Part shown: positions 8,885-17,051 of the stretch, one piece after another | How positions within the stretch are numbered: the stretch's first letter is position 1 | How the letters are laid out: each line of letters starts with the position of its first letter | Assembly: GCF_902497555.1 (NCBI RefSeq) | Contig: NZ_CABVGP010000004.1 | Span: forward strand, 413,775-477,774 | Source: Amycolatopsis camponoti | Lineage (GTDB): Bacteria; Actinomycetota; Actinomycetes; Mycobacteriales; Pseudonocardiaceae | Reading direction: 5' to 3' | Length of the DNA stretch: 64,000 bases | Notes under the pieces: generated by a model | The model's database searches: none | Told to the model about the DNA's origin: nothing | Seen by the model: only the letters and a program-made list of their open reading frames with translations | Program-made: the position numbers and the translations under genes

Positions 8885-9138
8885 CAGCGCGTCCCCCGCT
8901 TCCCGTAGCGGCGGTGGAACTTCTCGACCTGGCCGGCGCTGTCCATGATGCGCTGGGTGCCGGTCCAGAACGGGTGCGACCACGAGCTGATGTCGACCAG
9001 GACCAGCGGGTAGGTCCGGCCGTCGGACCACTCGACGGTCTTGTCGGAGGTGATGGTGGAGCGGGTCAGGAACGCGTCGCCGGTGGACGAGTCCTTGAAC
9101 ACCACGGCGTGGTAGTCGGGGTGGATGCTTGTCTTCAC
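8884..9138 (-). CDS. rpmE2: 50S ribosomal protein L31 type B, cysteine-free
   Basis: An 84-residue L31 beginning (GTG) [19 protein letters not shown] with the type-B signature [24 protein letters not shown]. It lacks the CxxC zinc pair of type-A L31. The GTG start overlaps the stop of the MRF-like gene by 4 bases, and its own stop overlaps rpmF by one base, so the four minus-strand genes form one tightly coupled transcript. Expected to be induced under zinc starvation. Confidence 0.92.
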   Translation of the reverse strand: MKTSIHPDYHAVVFKDSSTGDAFLTRSTITSDKTVEWSDGRTYPLVLVDISSWSHPFWTGTQRIMDSAGQVEKFHRRYGKRGTR

Positions 9139-10397
9139 TGGTCTTCCTTTCGGTTCACCGCGGTCGCGTCGTGCCGCGCCGGGTCGGTTTCGGTGTCCTC
9201 GCACGGCTCTTCGTGCCAGTCTCCGAACGGGTCGGGGTAGCTCTGCCACTCCGCGGGTCCGGCGGCCAGTTCGTCTTCGGTCAGTAGAGCGCCGCGCAGG
9301 GCCGCGTCGATCTCATCGGGCGTTGTCTGGTCCGTCACCACGACGAGCTCCTGCGCGCGGTCGCCGTGCACCGGGTCCCAGCGCAGGGACGCCAGGGTGC
9401 GGCGCTCGGGGGAGACGTCCGTCCACGCCGGACCGTCCGGCGCCGCGAGCCACGGCCCGGCGTGGCCGATGCCCAGCCCGCCGCCCGCCGACTCGATCCA
9501 GAACGCGACGTCCGGCTGGCTCGCGACCCACGCGCGCCCGCGGGTCCGGACGACGCCGTCGAGCAGGACGTCCAGCGCGTCGTGGAGCCGTTCGGGGTGG
9601 AACGGGCGCTGCGCGGTGAACGTGACCAGGCCGATGCCGCAGTCGACGTGCACGGGCGGCTCGCCGCGCAGCAACGCGCCGTGCATGTCGGTGACCTCGC
9701 CGCGGCGGGCATCGGACGGGACGGCGTCGAGCACGCTGTGCCCGTCGATCCGGGACAGCTCGAGGCGGGGGACCGACGGCGCGACCCGGTCGAGCACCGC
9801 GGACGCCTTCGCCGCGGTCCACGCGTCGCCGGCCGCGCCGGCCAGCACGAGGACGTCGGCGAACTCGACCTGCGAGAGCGCCACCTGGGCGACCGTGCGC
9901 TCGTCCTCCGGGCCGGCCCGCAGGTTCCGCTCGGCGAGGACGTCGTCGCCGGTCGCGTCGGCGAGGAAGGTCGCGCAGTCCACGACGGTGAGCACGGCGC
10001 GCAGGTCGACGTCGTCGCTCACCGGGTGGTCGCCGACCAGGACGTTCCGGATCGCCCAGCTGACCGGCTCCGGCTCCATGGCCTCGTCGAGCCGGACGAC
10101 GATCCGGCGGACCTGCGGCAGCCGGGCGAGGTGCCGCAGCAGCGGGAGCAGGTCCTCGCGCAGGGTGCACGACACGCAGCCGTGGGCCAGCTCGAGGACG
10201 GACAGCTGGTCGCGCTGCTCCAGCCGCAGCCGGCGGCGGACGACGCCGGAGTGGATCTCGCGCAGGTCGTGGTGGACGACGGCGGTGCCGGGCTCGGCCA
10301 CGCGCAGCAGCTCGGCGAGCGTGGCGTTCGGTCCCGGGGCGAGGCCGCTCACGAGGACGAGCGGGACACCGGGACGGGGGGTCTGCTTGAGGGTCAC
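9135..10397 (-). CDS. mrf: MRF-like (ribosome hibernation factor-recruiting) CobW-family protein
   Basis: A 420-residue G3E-family protein, distinct from the second CobW protein of the operon. The N-terminal P-loop position reads [15 protein letters not shown], without the GxxGxGK(S/T) lysine, so nucleotide binding by a classical Walker A is doubtful. The CxxC region is kept ([14 protein letters not shown]). In mycobacteria a CobW-like protein, MRF, is encoded with C- ribosomal proteins and recruits the hibernation factor MPY to ribosomes under zinc starvation; the genomic setting here is the same. The GTG start at 10397 faces rpmB across a 78-base divergent promoter region. MRF identity rests on context and family resemblance, not on an alignment. 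Confidence 0.72.
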   Translation of the reverse strand: MTLKQTPRPGVPLVLVSGLAPGPNATLAELLRVAEPGTAVVHHDLREIHSGVVRRRLRLEQRDQLSVLELAHGCVSCTLREDLLPLLRHLARLPQVRRIVVRLDEAMEPEPVSWAIRNVLVGDHPVSDDVDLRAVLTVVDCATFLADATGDDVLAERNLRAGPEDERTVAQVALSQVEFADVLVLAGAAGDAWTAAKASAVLDRVAPSVPRLELSRIDGHSVLDAVPSDARRGEVTDMHGALLRGEPPVHVDCGIGLVTFTAQRPFHPERLHDALDVLLDGVVRTRGRAWVASQPDVAFWIESAGGGLGIGHAGPWLAAPDGPAWTDVSPERRTLASLRWDPVHGDRAQELVVVTDQTTPDEIDAALRGALLTEDELAAGPAEWQSYPDPFGDWHEEPCEDTETDPARHDATAVNRKEDQ

Positions 10398-10475
10398 TGC
10401 GGCTCCAGGAATACGGGCGGGGTACGGTGCGTAGAGTAAATGAAAACGACAACCACTATCAACTCGGGAGGGTCC
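10398..10475. promoter_or_regulatory. Divergent promoter with candidate Zur operator
   Basis: This 78-base gap separates the two divergent halves of the zinc-starvation ribosomal locus. An AT-rich island, tgaaaacgacaaccactatc (10441-10460) continuing with aa, stands out in otherwise GC-rich DNA. It begins with TGAAAACG and ends with TATCA, an imperfect dyad resembling actinobacterial Zur boxes. The in-frame ATG at 10440 falls inside it and is unlikely to be the L28 start. Assignment to Zur is inference from the downstream C- genes. Confidence 0.5.
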
Positions 10476-10712
10476 GTGTCCGCCGTGTGCCAGGTCACCG
10501 GCCGCAAGCCGGGCTACGGCAAGCAGGTCTCGCACTCGCACCGCCGCACGTCGCGGCGGTGGGAGCCGAACCTGCAGAGCCGTCGCTACTTCGTGCCCAG
10601 TGCCGGCCGCTGGGTGCGCCTGCGCGTCTCCGCCAAGGGCATGAAGACGATCGACAAGCGCGGTATCGAGGCCGTCGTGGCCGAATTGAAGGCAAGGGGA
10701 GTGAAGCTGTAA
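10476..10712 (+). CDS. rpmB: 50S ribosomal protein L28, C- paralogue
   Basis: A 78-residue L28 starting [20 protein letters not shown] and ending ELKARGVKL. The GTG at 10476 has a GGGAGGG ribosome site and gives the length normal for actinobacterial L28; the upstream ATG at 10440 would add 12 non-homologous residues lying over the putative operator. Only one cysteine of the zinc-binding set remains, so it is the zinc-independent form. Its TAA overlaps the rpmG ATG by one base. Confidence 0.92.
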   Translation: MSAVCQVTGRKPGYGKQVSHSHRRTSRRWEPNLQSRRYFVPSAGRWVRLRVSAKGMKTIDKRGIEAVVAELKARGVKL

Positions 10713-10879
10713 TGGCGAAGAGCACCGACATCCGCCCGATCATCAAGCTGCGGTCCACCGCGGGTACGGGCTACACCTACGTCACGAAGAAGAACCGGCG
10801 GAACGACCCCGACCGGATGGTCCTGCGCAAGTACGACCCGGTTGCGCGCGAGCACGTCGAGTTCAAGGAAGAGCGCTGA
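10712..10879 (+). CDS. rpmG: 50S ribosomal protein L33, cysteine-free
   Basis: A 55-residue L33 ([20 protein letters not shown], then [20 protein letters not shown]). The two CxxC pairs of zinc-binding L33 are absent. It overlaps rpmB by one base and rpsN by one base (TGATG). Part of the plus-strand C- quartet L28-L33-S14-S18, the same set and order as in mycobacteria. Confidence 0.93.
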   Translation: MAKSTDIRPIIKLRSTAGTGYTYVTKKNRRNDPDRMVLRKYDPVAREHVEFKEER

Positions 10880-11184
10880 TGGCGAAGAAGTCCAAGATCG
10901 CGAAGAACGAGCAGCGGAAGGTGGTCGCGGCGCGCCACGTCGAACGCCGCCGCGCGCTCAAGGCCGTGATCGCTTCGCCGTCGTCCTCGCCGGACGAGAA
11001 GGGCGAAGCCGTTGTCGCGCTGCAGAAGCTGCCGCGCGACGCGAGCCCGACGCGCATCCGCAACCGGGACGCCGCCGACGGACGGCCGCGGGGGTACCTG
11101 CGCAAGTTCGGGTTGTCGCGGGTGAAGATGCGTCAGGCCGCGCACAACGGCGAGCTGCCCGGCGTCACGAAGTCGAGCTGGTGA
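10879..11184 (+). CDS. rpsN: 30S ribosomal protein S14, cysteine-free long form
   Basis: A 101-residue S14 ([21 protein letters not shown]-terminal [17 protein letters not shown]). It has no cysteine, in contrast to the short zinc-binding type used normally by actinomycetes. Third gene of the zinc-starvation operon, coupled to rpmG by TGATG and to rpsR by a GTGA overlap. Confidence 0.93.
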   Translation: MAKKSKIAKNEQRKVVAARHVERRRALKAVIASPSSSPDEKGEAVVALQKLPRDASPTRIRNRDAADGRPRGYLRKFGLSRVKMRQAAHNGELPGVTKSSW

Positions 11185-11435
11185 GCCGGATGCCGAAGCC
11201 GAACCGCGACCGGCCCGGCAAGCGCAAGGTGAACCTGCTGCACGCCCAGCGGATCACCCACGTCGACTGGAAGGACGTCGAGCTGCTGCGGAAGTTCATC
11301 TCCGACCGGGGCAAGATCCGGGCCCGCCGCGTGACGGGATTGACGCCGCAGCAACAGAAGCAGGTCGCCACGGCGATCAAGAACGCGCGCGAGATGGCCC
11401 TGCTGCCGTACCCGGCGTCGGGCCGGGCCGGCTGA
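11181..11435 (+). CDS. rpsR: 30S ribosomal protein S18, C- paralogue
   Basis: An 84-residue S18 with the conserved core [20 protein letters not shown] and the end [17 protein letters not shown]. Cysteines of the zinc form are missing. The GTG at 11181 overlaps the rpsN stop by 4 bases, the coupling style used across this locus; an ATG three codons later (11190) is an equally plausible start, and neither has a strong ribosome site. Last gene of the operon, followed by a GC-rich hairpin. Confidence 0.9.
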   Translation: MSRMPKPNRDRPGKRKVNLLHAQRITHVDWKDVELLRKFISDRGKIRARRVTGLTPQQQKQVATAIKNAREMALLPYPASGRAG

Positions 11436-11448
11436 AGCCCGGACGCGC

Positions 11449-11478
11449 GGGCCGGGCGGGCGCGACCACACCCGCCCG
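11449..11478 (+). terminator. Hairpin downstream of the C- ribosomal operon
   Basis: Ten-base arms gccgggcggg (11449-11458) and cccgcccggc (11469-11478) enclose a 10-base loop, 13 bases after the rpsR stop. There is no T-tract, as is common for actinomycete terminators. It is the only clear structure in the 211-base gap before the next gene. Confidence 0.55.
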
Positions 11479-11646
11479 GCTGCCCGTCGGGCCGGTGAAC
11501 CGTGACCTGTTCGTGGCCGCGGACCGGTCTCGCACGTGGCGTGACCCACGCTGGGCCGGCGCGCCGGTGAACCGCCGACAAACCTCCGCCTTCCTCCCCG
11601 CCACCACCCTCAACGGAGGCGCTTCGCGCCGCTGTATCTTCCCAGC

Positions 11647-12873
11647 ATGGACGACCCGCACTACCTCTCCGGCCTCCGGCTCACGGGCCGCCGCGTCGTG
11701 CTGTTCGGCGGCGGCAGCGTGGCCCAGCGACGGCTGCCCCGGCTGATCGGCGCGGGTGCCCGCGTCGAACTGGTGTCGCCGCACACGACGCCGTCGGTGC
11801 AGGGGATGGTGGACGCCGGGGAGCTGGTCTGGCACGAGCGCCGCTACACCGAGGGCGACCTCAAGGACGCCTGGTACGCGCTGGCCTGCACGAACGACCC
11901 GTCGGTGAACGCGGAGATCTGCGCCGAGGCCGAGCGCGAGCGGGTGTTCTGCGTCCGCGCCGACGAGGGCGAGTCCGGGTCCGCGGTGACCCCGGCGTCG
12001 GGCCGGCACGGCGGCCTCCTGTTCGGGGTCCTCTCCGGTGGTGAGCCGCTGCGCTCGGCCGCGGTCCGCGACTCGATGCTGGACGGCCTGCACAACGGCA
12101 CGATCGAGGACGGCCGTCAGCCGCACCCGGAGGGCAGCCTGCCCGGGGTCGCGCTGGTCGGCGGCGGTCCCGGCGACCCGGAGCTGATCACGGTCCGCGG
12201 CCGCCGGCTGCTCTCGCGCGCGGACGTCGTGGTCGTCGACCGGCTGGCACCCCGCGAGCTGCTCGACGAGCTGGCGCCCGAGGTCGAGATCGTCGACGCG
12301 GCGAAGATCCCGTACGGCCGCGCGGCCAGCCAGGACGTCATCAACAGCACGCTGATCGAGCGGGCCAAGGAAGGCAAGTTCGTCGTCCGGCTCAAGGGCG
12401 GCGACCCGTACCTGTTCGGCCGCGGCTTCGAAGAGGTGCTGGCCTGCGCCGAGGCGGGCGTCCCGGTGACGATGGTCCCGGGCATCACGAGCGCGTTCGC
12501 GGTCCCGGCGGTGGCGGACGTCCCGGTGACCCACCGCGGCGTCGCGCACGAGGTGGTGGTCGTCTCCGGCCACGTCGCCCCGGGCGACGACCGGTCGCTG
12601 GTCGACTGGGAGCTGCTGGCGCGGATGCGCGGGACCATCGTCCTGATGATGGGCGTCGAGCGCCTCCCTCAGTTCGCGAAGGCCCTCCTCGACGGCGGCC
12701 GCCCGTCGGACACCCCGGTGGCGATCATCGAAGACGGCACGATGCGCACCCAGCGGGCCTTGAGGTCCACTTTGGACACGGTGGTCACCGACGCGGCGGC
12801 GTCGGGAGTCCGCCCGCCGGCGATCATCGTGATCGGCCCGGTGGCCGGTCTCGCGCCGGTTCAGTCCTCGTAG
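11647..12873 (+). CDS. cobA: Siroheme synthase / uroporphyrinogen-III C-methyltransferase fusion
   Basis: A 408-residue protein with two domains. Residues ~1-150 form a Rossmann precorrin-2 dehydrogenase/ferrochelatase-like part (LTGRRVVLFGGGSVAQRRLP, ALACTNDPSVNAEICAEA, FCVRADEGESG). Residues ~165-400 form the SAM-dependent methyltransferase (VALVGGGPGDPELITVRG; VVRLKGGDPYLFGRG; VTMVPGITSAFAVPA; PVTHRG). It should convert uroporphyrinogen III to precorrin-2 and probably on toward sirohydrochlorin, feeding siroheme or cobalamin synthesis. The arrangement is CysG-like. Its last 50 bases overlap the 3' end of the opposite-strand P-loop gene. Confidence 0.88.
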   Translation: MDDPHYLSGLRLTGRRVVLFGGGSVAQRRLPRLIGAGARVELVSPHTTPSVQGMVDAGELVWHERRYTEGDLKDAWYALACTNDPSVNAEICAEAERERVFCVRADEGESGSAVTPASGRHGGLLFGVLSGGEPLRSAAVRDSMLDGLHNGTIEDGRQPHPEGSLPGVALVGGGPGDPELITVRGRRLLSRADVVVVDRLAPRELLDELAPEVEIVDAAKIPYGRAASQDVINSTLIERAKEGKFVVRLKGGDPYLFGRGFEEVLACAEAGVPVTMVPGITSAFAVPAVADVPVTHRGVAHEVVVVSGHVAPGDDRSLVDWELLARMRGTIVLMMGVERLPQFAKALLDGGRPSDTPVAIIEDGTMRTQRALRSTLDTVVTDAAASGVRPPAIIVIGPVAGLAPVQSS

Positions 12874-13402
12874 GAGCCGGCCGGCCGGCCGCGGCGAGGA
12901 TCGCGTCGGCGACCTCGGGCAGCGGCCGGCAGCCGTCGACGACAATCGTCGCTCCGAGCCGTCGATCGGCGGCCTCGGCACCTTCGTTGGCGTCGAGTGC
13001 CGCCGCCAGCTCCTCCGGGTGCTTGCCGAAGCTGTTCGAAGTGCGGTTCAGGAGCCGGTGCCGGAGCGTGTCGTCATCGACCACCAGGCAGACCACGAAG
13101 TCGAAGAGGTCCCGCACCTCGTCGTCGTTTTCGGTGGAGCCGCAGAAGAACGCGATGCCGCCGCTCGCCTTCGCCGCGAGGGCCTCGACCTCCGTGCGGC
13201 TCGTCTGCCACCCGAAGCGGTCGAGCCAGCCCGCGGGCACCGGATCCGGGGGATCGACGACGACCTGCCCGCTCGTCCGGTCCACCCAGTGGTTGTAGCC
13301 CTCCCGGTCCGCGTCGACCGCGTGCTCGCCCCGGCTCTTCAGGAGCGCGCAGACCGCCGACTTGCCGGCTCCCGAGTTGCCCGTCACCCACACCAGGGGC
13401 AC
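12824..13402 (-). CDS. P-loop NTPase, shikimate/adenylate-kinase-like
   Basis: A 192-residue protein starting (GTG, 13402) VPLVWVTGNSGAGKSAVCAL with a good Walker A loop. Further features are DADREGYNHWVD, GIAFFCGSTENDDEV and a lid-like RHRLLNRTSNSFGK, resembling small-molecule kinases of the AAA_33 type. The substrate is unknown. The last 50 bases run convergently into the end of cobA. The C-terminal tail after ~170 is Pro/Arg-rich and low-complexity. Confidence 0.72.
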   Translation of the reverse strand: MPLVWVTGNSGAGKSAVCALLKSRGEHAVDADREGYNHWVDRTSGQVVVDPPDPVPAGWLDRFGWQTSRTEVEALAAKASGGIAFFCGSTENDDEVRDLFDFVVCLVVDDDTLRHRLLNRTSNSFGKHPEELAAALDANEGAEAADRRLGATIVVDGCRPLPEVADAILAAAGRPAPTRTEPARDRPPGRSR

Positions 13403-13406
13403 CGGT

Positions 13407-14285
13407 TCAGTCCTCGTAGCAGCTCGCGGCGAAGTCCCGGATCGCGTCCGACAGCCGGGTCGGGTCGAGCCTGAGCTCCACCGGGCTCCGGGCCTGGACG
13501 AACTCCGCGTCCGGCATGTCGACCGCCAGGGTGTCCGCGTCACCGAACGGGTGGATCGGGTCGCCCTGGTGGCCGATCACCAGCGCGCGCGTCGCGATCT
13601 TGCGGCGCAGGGACTTCGGCGGCGCGATGCGGCCGAACAGGACGCCGTGCAGCAACGCCGCCATCGGGGCCGGGCGCTGGGACAGCGTGTCCGTCACGAC
13701 GTCGACCCACTGGTTGCCGTGCGGGACCACGGACGCCAGCAGCGCGACCGCCTGCACGGTGATCGGCAGGAACCGGGCCGCCATCAGCAGCGGTGCGAAC
13801 GTGAACAGCCCCGCGACGATCGCGTTGTCCAGCACCGGCATCTCGACGATCAGCCCGCGGACCCGCTCCGGCGCCCGCACCGCGACCTCCAGCGAGACGT
13901 TCGCCCCGAGCGACGTCCCGCCGATCACCGCGGAGGGGACCTCGAGGTGGTCGAGCAACGCCAGGGTCTGCTCGGCGAACGACGGCATCGAGTAGAGCCA
14001 CGACTCGGTCGGCCGGTCGGAGTCGCCGTGGCCGAGCAGGTCGAGCGTGACCACCCGGAACCCGGCGCGGGCCAGCCGGCGCGCGAGCGGGGCGTGCATC
14101 CGGCGGGTCAGCATGATGCCGTGGGTGAGGACGACGACCTTGTCGCCGCTGCCGAACTCGGTGTACCAGAGCCGGTGGCCCTCGTGGTCGAACGAGCCGG
14201 TCAGCTCGATCGGGCGGGACTCACGCCGGGCGGACGGGGCCGGGGGTTCCGGCTCGATCAGGGGCGCGCTGCTGGCCGGGCTCAT
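13407..14285 (-). CDS. Alpha/beta hydrolase
   Basis: A 292-residue cytoplasmic alpha/beta hydrolase. Seen: VVVLTHGIMLTRRMH (oxyanion strand), DLLGHGDSDRP, the nucleophile elbow GGTSLGANVS (Ser) and GHQGDPIHPFGDAD near the acid/His region. The ATG at 14285 has a GGGGAGG site about 10 bases upstream; an ATG at 14315 would add ten residues. It ends 4 bases before the P-loop gene start on the same strand, so the two are probably co-transcribed. Esterase or lipase activity is the default expectation. Confidence 0.78.
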   Translation of the reverse strand: MSPASSAPLIEPEPPAPSARRESRPIELTGSFDHEGHRLWYTEFGSGDKVVVLTHGIMLTRRMHAPLARRLARAGFRVVTLDLLGHGDSDRPTESWLYSMPSFAEQTLALLDHLEVPSAVIGGTSLGANVSLEVAVRAPERVRGLIVEMPVLDNAIVAGLFTFAPLLMAARFLPITVQAVALLASVVPHGNQWVDVVTDTLSQRPAPMAALLHGVLFGRIAPPKSLRRKIATRALVIGHQGDPIHPFGDADTLAVDMPDAEFVQARSPVELRLDPTRLSDAIRDFAASCYED

Positions 14286-14420
14286 GTCCCACCGTCCTCC
14301 CCGCGTCGTGGTCACCTACGTCCAGGAAAACATCCCGTGACCTCGTCGGCACAGTGACCCTTGCGTCAATTGACAACGTGCCAATGGCGGCCCGTCGCGG
14401 CCATGGGTCAAGATGACCCC

Positions 14421-15263
14421 ATGACCGCTTCTCCTGACAGTCTGCCCGACCTCGTCTCCTTGAAGGTCGACATCGCCGGCCCCGTGGCCGAAGTGACGCT
14501 CCTCGGCCCGTCGAAGGGCAACGCGATGGGGCCGGACTTCTGGCGCGAGCTGCCGCTGGTCTTCCGCGCGCTGGACGCCGACCCGCAGGTCAGGGCCGTG
14601 GTGCTGACCGGCAGTGGCAAGCACTTCTCCTACGGCCTCGACCTGCCGGCCATGATGGGCGACTGGGCGCCGATGCTCGGTGGGGACAACCTGGCCGGCC
14701 CGCGCACGGCCTTCCTCGACCAGGTCCGGTCGCTGCAGGCGGCGGTCAGCTCGATCGCGGAATGCCGCAAACCGGTCATCGCGGCCGTTTCGGGCTGGTG
14801 CATCGGCGGCGGGGTCGACGTCGTCGCCGCCGCGGACATCCGCCTGGCCAGCGCGGACGCCAAGTTCAGCGTCCGCGAGGTGCGCGTCGCCATCGTGGCC
14901 GACCTCGGCAGCCTCCAGCGGCTCGCCTCGATCATCGGTGAAGGCCACCTGCGCGAGCTCGCCCTGACCGGCAAGGACATCGACGCCGCGCGCGCCGAGA
15001 AGATCGGGCTCGTCAACGACGTCCACCCGGACCAGGAGGCGCTGCTCAAGGCCGCGCGCGAACTCGCCGGGGAGATCGCTGCGAACCCGCCGCTCGTGGT
15101 GCAGGGTACGAAGCAGGTACTGGCGACGAACACCGAGCGCCAGGTCGCCGACGGCCTCCGGTACGTCGCGGCGTGGAACTCGGCGTTCCTGCCCAGCAAG
15201 GACCTCGGCGAGGCGGTCCAGGCGTTCATGGAGCGTCGTGCGCCGGAGTTCAAGGGCGAATGA
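14421..15263 (+). CDS. Crotonase-family delta(3,5)-delta(2,4)-dienoyl-CoA isomerase-like enzyme
   Basis: A 280-residue crotonase-fold protein. The stretch CIGGGVDVVAAADIRLAS followed by FSVREVRVAIVADLGSLQRL matches the pattern of dienoyl-CoA isomerases (ECH1) better than enoyl-CoA hydratases: the acidic residues fall at GGVD, REV and VAD, the three positions used by ECH1, while hydratase Glu144/Glu164 are not both present. It would shift double bonds during beta-oxidation of unsaturated acyl-CoAs. The ATG at 14421 follows weak ribosome-site sequence. An acyl-CoA synthetase follows after 13 bases. Confidence 0.8.
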   Translation: MTASPDSLPDLVSLKVDIAGPVAEVTLLGPSKGNAMGPDFWRELPLVFRALDADPQVRAVVLTGSGKHFSYGLDLPAMMGDWAPMLGGDNLAGPRTAFLDQVRSLQAAVSSIAECRKPVIAAVSGWCIGGGVDVVAAADIRLASADAKFSVREVRVAIVADLGSLQRLASIIGEGHLRELALTGKDIDAARAEKIGLVNDVHPDQEALLKAARELAGEIAANPPLVVQGTKQVLATNTERQVADGLRYVAAWNSAFLPSKDLGEAVQAFMERRAPEFKGE

Positions 15264-15276
15264 CGGAGGAGGCAGT

Positions 15277-16980
15277 GTGAGCGCTTCGGAGGTCCACCAC
15301 GCGTTCCGGGTGGCGCGGGACTACCTGCAGACCCACCGCGAGGACTACGACACGGCGTACCGCGACTTCGCCTGGCCGGAGCTCGACGAGTTCAACTGGG
15401 CGATCGACTGGTTCGACGTCGTCGCGCACGACCCGGACAACGCCGAGCGGTACGCGCTGTGGATCGTCGAGGAGGACGGCACCGAGAACCGCTGGACCTA
15501 CCCGGAGCTGTCCGGCCGGTCCAACCAGGTCGCGAACTGGCTGCGGAGCCTCGGCGTCCGCCGCGGCGACCGGCTGATCCTCATGCTCGGCAACCAGGGC
15601 GAGCTGTGGGAGACGATCCTCGCCGCGATCAAGCTCGGCGCCGTGATCATCCCGGCGTCCACCCTGCTCGGGCCGGCCGACCTGGCCGACCGCGTGGAGC
15701 GCGGCGCGGCCAAGCACGTCGTGGTCCGGTCCGTCGACGCGCCGAAGTTCGCCGGCGTCGAAGGCGACTACACGCGGATCGCGGTGGGGGAGCCGGTCGA
15801 GGGCTGGCAGCCGTACTCGGCCGCGTTCGCGCAGTCGCCGGAGTACGCGCCGGACGGCCCGACGAAGGCCGCCGACCCGCTGCTGCTCTACTTCACCTCC
15901 GGCACGACAGCGAAGCCGAAGCTGGTGCAGCACACGCACGTCTCGTACCCGGTGGGCCACCTGTCCACGATGTACTGGATCGGGCTGGAGCCGGGCGACG
16001 TCCACCTGAACATCTCCTCGCCCGGCTGGGCGAAGCACGCGTGGAGCAACTTCTTCGCCCCGTTCAACGCCGAGGCGACGGTGTTCCTCTACAACTACAA
16101 CCGCTTCGACGCGAACGCGCTGATGGCCCAGATGGACCGCTGCGGCGTCACGAGCTTCTGCGCGCCGCCGACGGTCTGGCGGATGCTCATCCAGGCCGAC
16201 CTCACGGCACTGAAGACCCCGCCGAAGAAGGTCGTCGGCGCGGGGGAGCCGCTCAACCCCGAGGTGATCGAGCAGGTCCGGAAGTCGTGGGGCGTCACCA
16301 TCCGCGACGGCTTCGGCCAGACCGAAAGCAGCGTCCAGATCGCGAACACCCCCGGCCAGGACGTCGTGCCCGGCTCGATGGGCCGCCCGCTGCCCGGGTT
16401 CGTGGTGGCGCTGGTCGACCCGGTCAGCGGCGAGCGGGCGTCGGAGGGCGAGATCTGCCTCGACCTCGCCCACCGCCCGGTGGGCCTCATGACCGGGTAC
16501 GCGGACGACGACGAGCGCACGGCGGCGGCGTTCGCCGGCGGCTACTACCACACCGGGGACGTCGGTTCGATCGACGAACGCGGCTACATCACCTACGTCG
16601 GGCGCACGGACGACGTCTTCAAGGCGTCGGACTACCGGATCTCGCCCTTCGAGCTGGAGAGCGTCCTGATCGAGCACGAGGCCGTGGCGGAGGCGGCGGT
16701 CGTCCCGGCCCCCGACCCGATCCGGCTCGCGGTGCCCAAGGCGTACGTCGTGCTGGCCCCGGGGCACGAGCCGACCGCGGAGACGGCGAAGGCGATCCTG
16801 GCGTACTGCCGCGAGCACCTGGCGCCGTACAAGCGGATCCGGCGGCTCGAGTTCGCGGAGCTGCCGAAGACGATCTCGGGCAAGATCCGCCGCGTCGAGC
16901 TGCGCGGCCGTGAGAGCGACCCGAAGCGCGCGGAGGGGACCGAGTACCGCGAAGAGGACTTCCCCGACCTCAAGTCCTGA
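15277..16980 (+). CDS. AMP-dependent acyl-CoA synthetase (medium-chain/acetate-CoA ligase type)
   Basis: A 567-residue ANL-superfamily ligase. Seen: YFTSGTTAKPKLVQHTH (P-loop A3), VGAGEPLNPEV, DGFGQTESSV (A5), YHTGDVGSIDERGYITYVGR (A7/A8) and PKTISGKIRRVEL with the C-terminal catalytic lysine. The GTG at 15277 has a strong GGAGGAGG site. It should activate a carboxylic acid to its CoA thioester via an adenylate. It directly follows the dienoyl-CoA isomerase gene, suggesting a two-gene fatty or aromatic-acid catabolic operon. Chain length specificity is not visible. Confidence 0.87.
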   Translation: MSASEVHHAFRVARDYLQTHREDYDTAYRDFAWPELDEFNWAIDWFDVVAHDPDNAERYALWIVEEDGTENRWTYPELSGRSNQVANWLRSLGVRRGDRLILMLGNQGELWETILAAIKLGAVIIPASTLLGPADLADRVERGAAKHVVVRSVDAPKFAGVEGDYTRIAVGEPVEGWQPYSAAFAQSPEYAPDGPTKAADPLLLYFTSGTTAKPKLVQHTHVSYPVGHLSTMYWIGLEPGDVHLNISSPGWAKHAWSNFFAPFNAEATVFLYNYNRFDANALMAQMDRCGVTSFCAPPTVWRMLIQADLTALKTPPKKVVGAGEPLNPEVIEQVRKSWGVTIRDGFGQTESSVQIANTPGQDVVPGSMGRPLPGFVVALVDPVSGERASEGEICLDLAHRPVGLMTGYADDDERTAAAFAGGYYHTGDVGSIDERGYITYVGRTDDVFKASDYRISPFELESVLIEHEAVAEAAVVPAPDPIRLAVPKAYVVLAPGHEPTAETAKAILAYCREHLAPYKRIRRLEFAELPKTISGKIRRVELRGRESDPKRAEGTEYREEDFPDLKS

Positions 16981-16987
16981 CGCCGGG

Positions 16988-17035
16988 GGTCGTGAGTGGG
17001 AAACAGTGTTCTAGCCCTGTTTCCCACTCACGACC
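16988..17035. repeat. Intergenic hairpin repeat, copy 2
   Basis: Arms ggtcgtgagtgggaaacag (16988-17006) and its exact reverse complement (17017-17035) flank the loop tgttctagcc. It is the same family as copy 1 at 7631-7680, with paired substitutions that keep both stems perfect. It lies between convergent genes, 7 bases after the ligase stop, where it could act as a bidirectional terminator. Confidence 0.85.
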
Positions 17036-17051
17036 AGCCGCGGCGGACCGC

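Noticed and set aside
10440..10475. ATG at 10440 as the L28 start
   Set aside because: It adds 12 non-homologous residues and lies in the AT-rich operator-like block; the GTG at 10476 has a proper ribosome site and the family length.
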